64,000 bases of DNA. Source: Penelope pileata. Its lineage: Eukaryota; Chordata; Aves; Galliformes; Cracidae. Below the pieces are notes generated by a model, which saw only the letters and a program-made list of their open reading frames with translations, ran no database searches and was not told the DNA's origin. Where the stretch lies: positions 668-64,667 of the forward strand of contig WBMW01005317.1 in the NCBI GenBank assembly GCA_013396635.1, in the 5' to 3' direction. The position numbers were made by a program, and so were the translations under genes. Every line of letters starts with the position of its first letter. The stretch's first letter is position 1. This document shows, one piece after another, positions 63,478 to 64,000 of this stretch.

Positions 63478-64000
63478 AAATGTACTTGGACTTCTGCAAG
63501 GCCTTTGACATGGTGCCACACCACATCCATATCTCTAAATCGGAGAAATATGGATTTGAAGGCTGGACTATTCAGTGGACAAAGAATAGGTTCAATACTC
63601 ACAGCCAAAGGGCTGTGGACAACAGCTCTACGTCCACATGGAGGCTGGTCCTTAGCAACGAACCCTGGGGGTCTGCCTTGGGACAGGTGCTCTTCAACAT
63701 CTTTATCAATGATCTAGACACTGGGATTGAGCGTACCCTCAGCAAGTTTGCTGGTAACTCCAAGCTGAGTGGCGCAGTTGATACAACGGAAGGAAGGGAC
63801 GCCATCCAGAGAGACCTGCACAGGCTTGAAAAGTAGGCCCACATGAACCCAGTGAGGATCAACAGGACCAAGTTCAAGGTGCAGCACTTGAGTAAGGGCA
63901 ATCCCAGATACGTACAGACTGGGTGAAGAACACATTGAGAGCAGCTCTGTGGAGAAGGACTTAGGAGTTCTGGTTGACAAAAATCTGGACATCTGCCAGC
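63478..64000 (+). mobile_element. CR1 LINE copy 10 (RT region, cut by window edge)
   Basis: Starts at YLDFCKAFDMVPHHIHISKSE and runs through GQVLFNIFINDLDTGIE and EGRDAIQRDLHRLEK to the window end. The catalytic box reads FAGN (63747-63758) in place of FADD, so both metal-binding aspartates are lost. The frame breaks after LEK. The 5' end is truncated at about 63478. Confidence 0.92.
63480..63836 (+). pseudogene. CR1 ORF2 RT fragment with lost catalytic aspartates
   Basis: A 118-residue open stretch holding the RT motif around KAFDMVPHH, GQVLFNIFINDLD and SKFAGNSKLSG. It ends at a TAG where related copies read tgg (W) in LEKWA. It is too short and mutated for activity. Confidence 0.85.

Larger units (their letters stand above)
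37589..64000 (-). other. PCSK5: PCSK5 intron 1, 3' part (continues beyond the window)
   Basis: This is the sequence upstream of exon 2 on the minus strand. It contains three mariner relics, five clear CR1 copies and two ancient CR1-like copies. No signal-peptide exon, CpG-rich promoter or YTNHWAV-type exon 1 motif was seen, so exon 1 should lie above 64000. Unassigned AT-rich stretches longer than 300 bases are 37589-38360, 38904-39354, 40881-43866, 46131-47273, 48166-52734, 55699-56029, 57063-59069 and 59641-63477. I see no gene in any of them. Confidence 0.8.

Noticed and set aside
37589..64000. PCSK5 exon 1 (signal peptide and first half of propeptide)
   Set aside because: No minus-strand match to the expected YTNHWAV and ASKYGF motifs and no CpG-rich promoter region were found, so it is not claimed.
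1..64000. Endogenous retrovirus, tRNA, rRNA, CRISPR or bacterial-type system
   Set aside because: No LTR pair, retroviral RT motif, cloverleaf or regular repeat-spacer array was recognised. The only reverse transcriptase sequences are CR1.

Overview
This is a vertebrate, almost certainly avian, genomic window. It is AT-rich and intron-dominated, with no prokaryotic-style operons. It is scattered with 5'-truncated CR1 LINEs ending in the avian ATTCTATG-type tail, and it has three relics of a mariner element that look like Galluhop/Mariner1_GG. That repeat mix points to a galliform bird such as chicken. The species is an inference.

The only host gene I can support is PCSK5 (proprotein convertase PC5/6), on the minus strand. 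Two short coding exons are visible with correct splice sites and matching phases: exon 2 (37484-37588, 35 codons) and exon 3 (15731-15844, 38 codons). Together they encode the second half of the inhibitory propeptide, including the internal KTIKR site, the primary autocatalytic site RIKR|D, and the first residues of the mature protease. The rest of the window is intronic: part of intron 3 (1-15730), all of intron 2 (15845-37483, 21,639 nt) and the 3' part of intron 1 (37589-64000). Exon 1 and exon 4 were not found and presumably lie outside. Exon numbers assume the mammalian gene layout.

Mobile elements make up most of the recognisable remainder. There are ten clear CR1 copies: 1-1590 (-), 8803-10257 (+), 25505-26128 (+), 28477-29245 (-), 32234-32626 (+), 39355-40880 (+), 44629-45385 (-), 47274-48165 (-), 52735-55698 (+) and 63478-64000 (+). 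There are also two much older CR1-like copies (56030-57062 and 59070-59640, +). The copy at 52735-55698 is the fullest, with endonuclease, reverse transcriptase and C-terminal regions, but it is frameshifted and internally deleted. Three internally deleted mariner copies lie within 8 kb at 38361, 43867 and 45673.

The most striking structural signal is a 904-bp inverted pair, 158-1061 versus 8910-9813, that appears identical base for base. One end sits directly against a single N in the assembly, and an 80-bp duplication bounded by two Ns follows. This is either recent gene conversion between CR1 copies or, more likely, an assembly artefact. I found no novel molecular system; this is an ordinary bird intron landscape with a few points worth checking.
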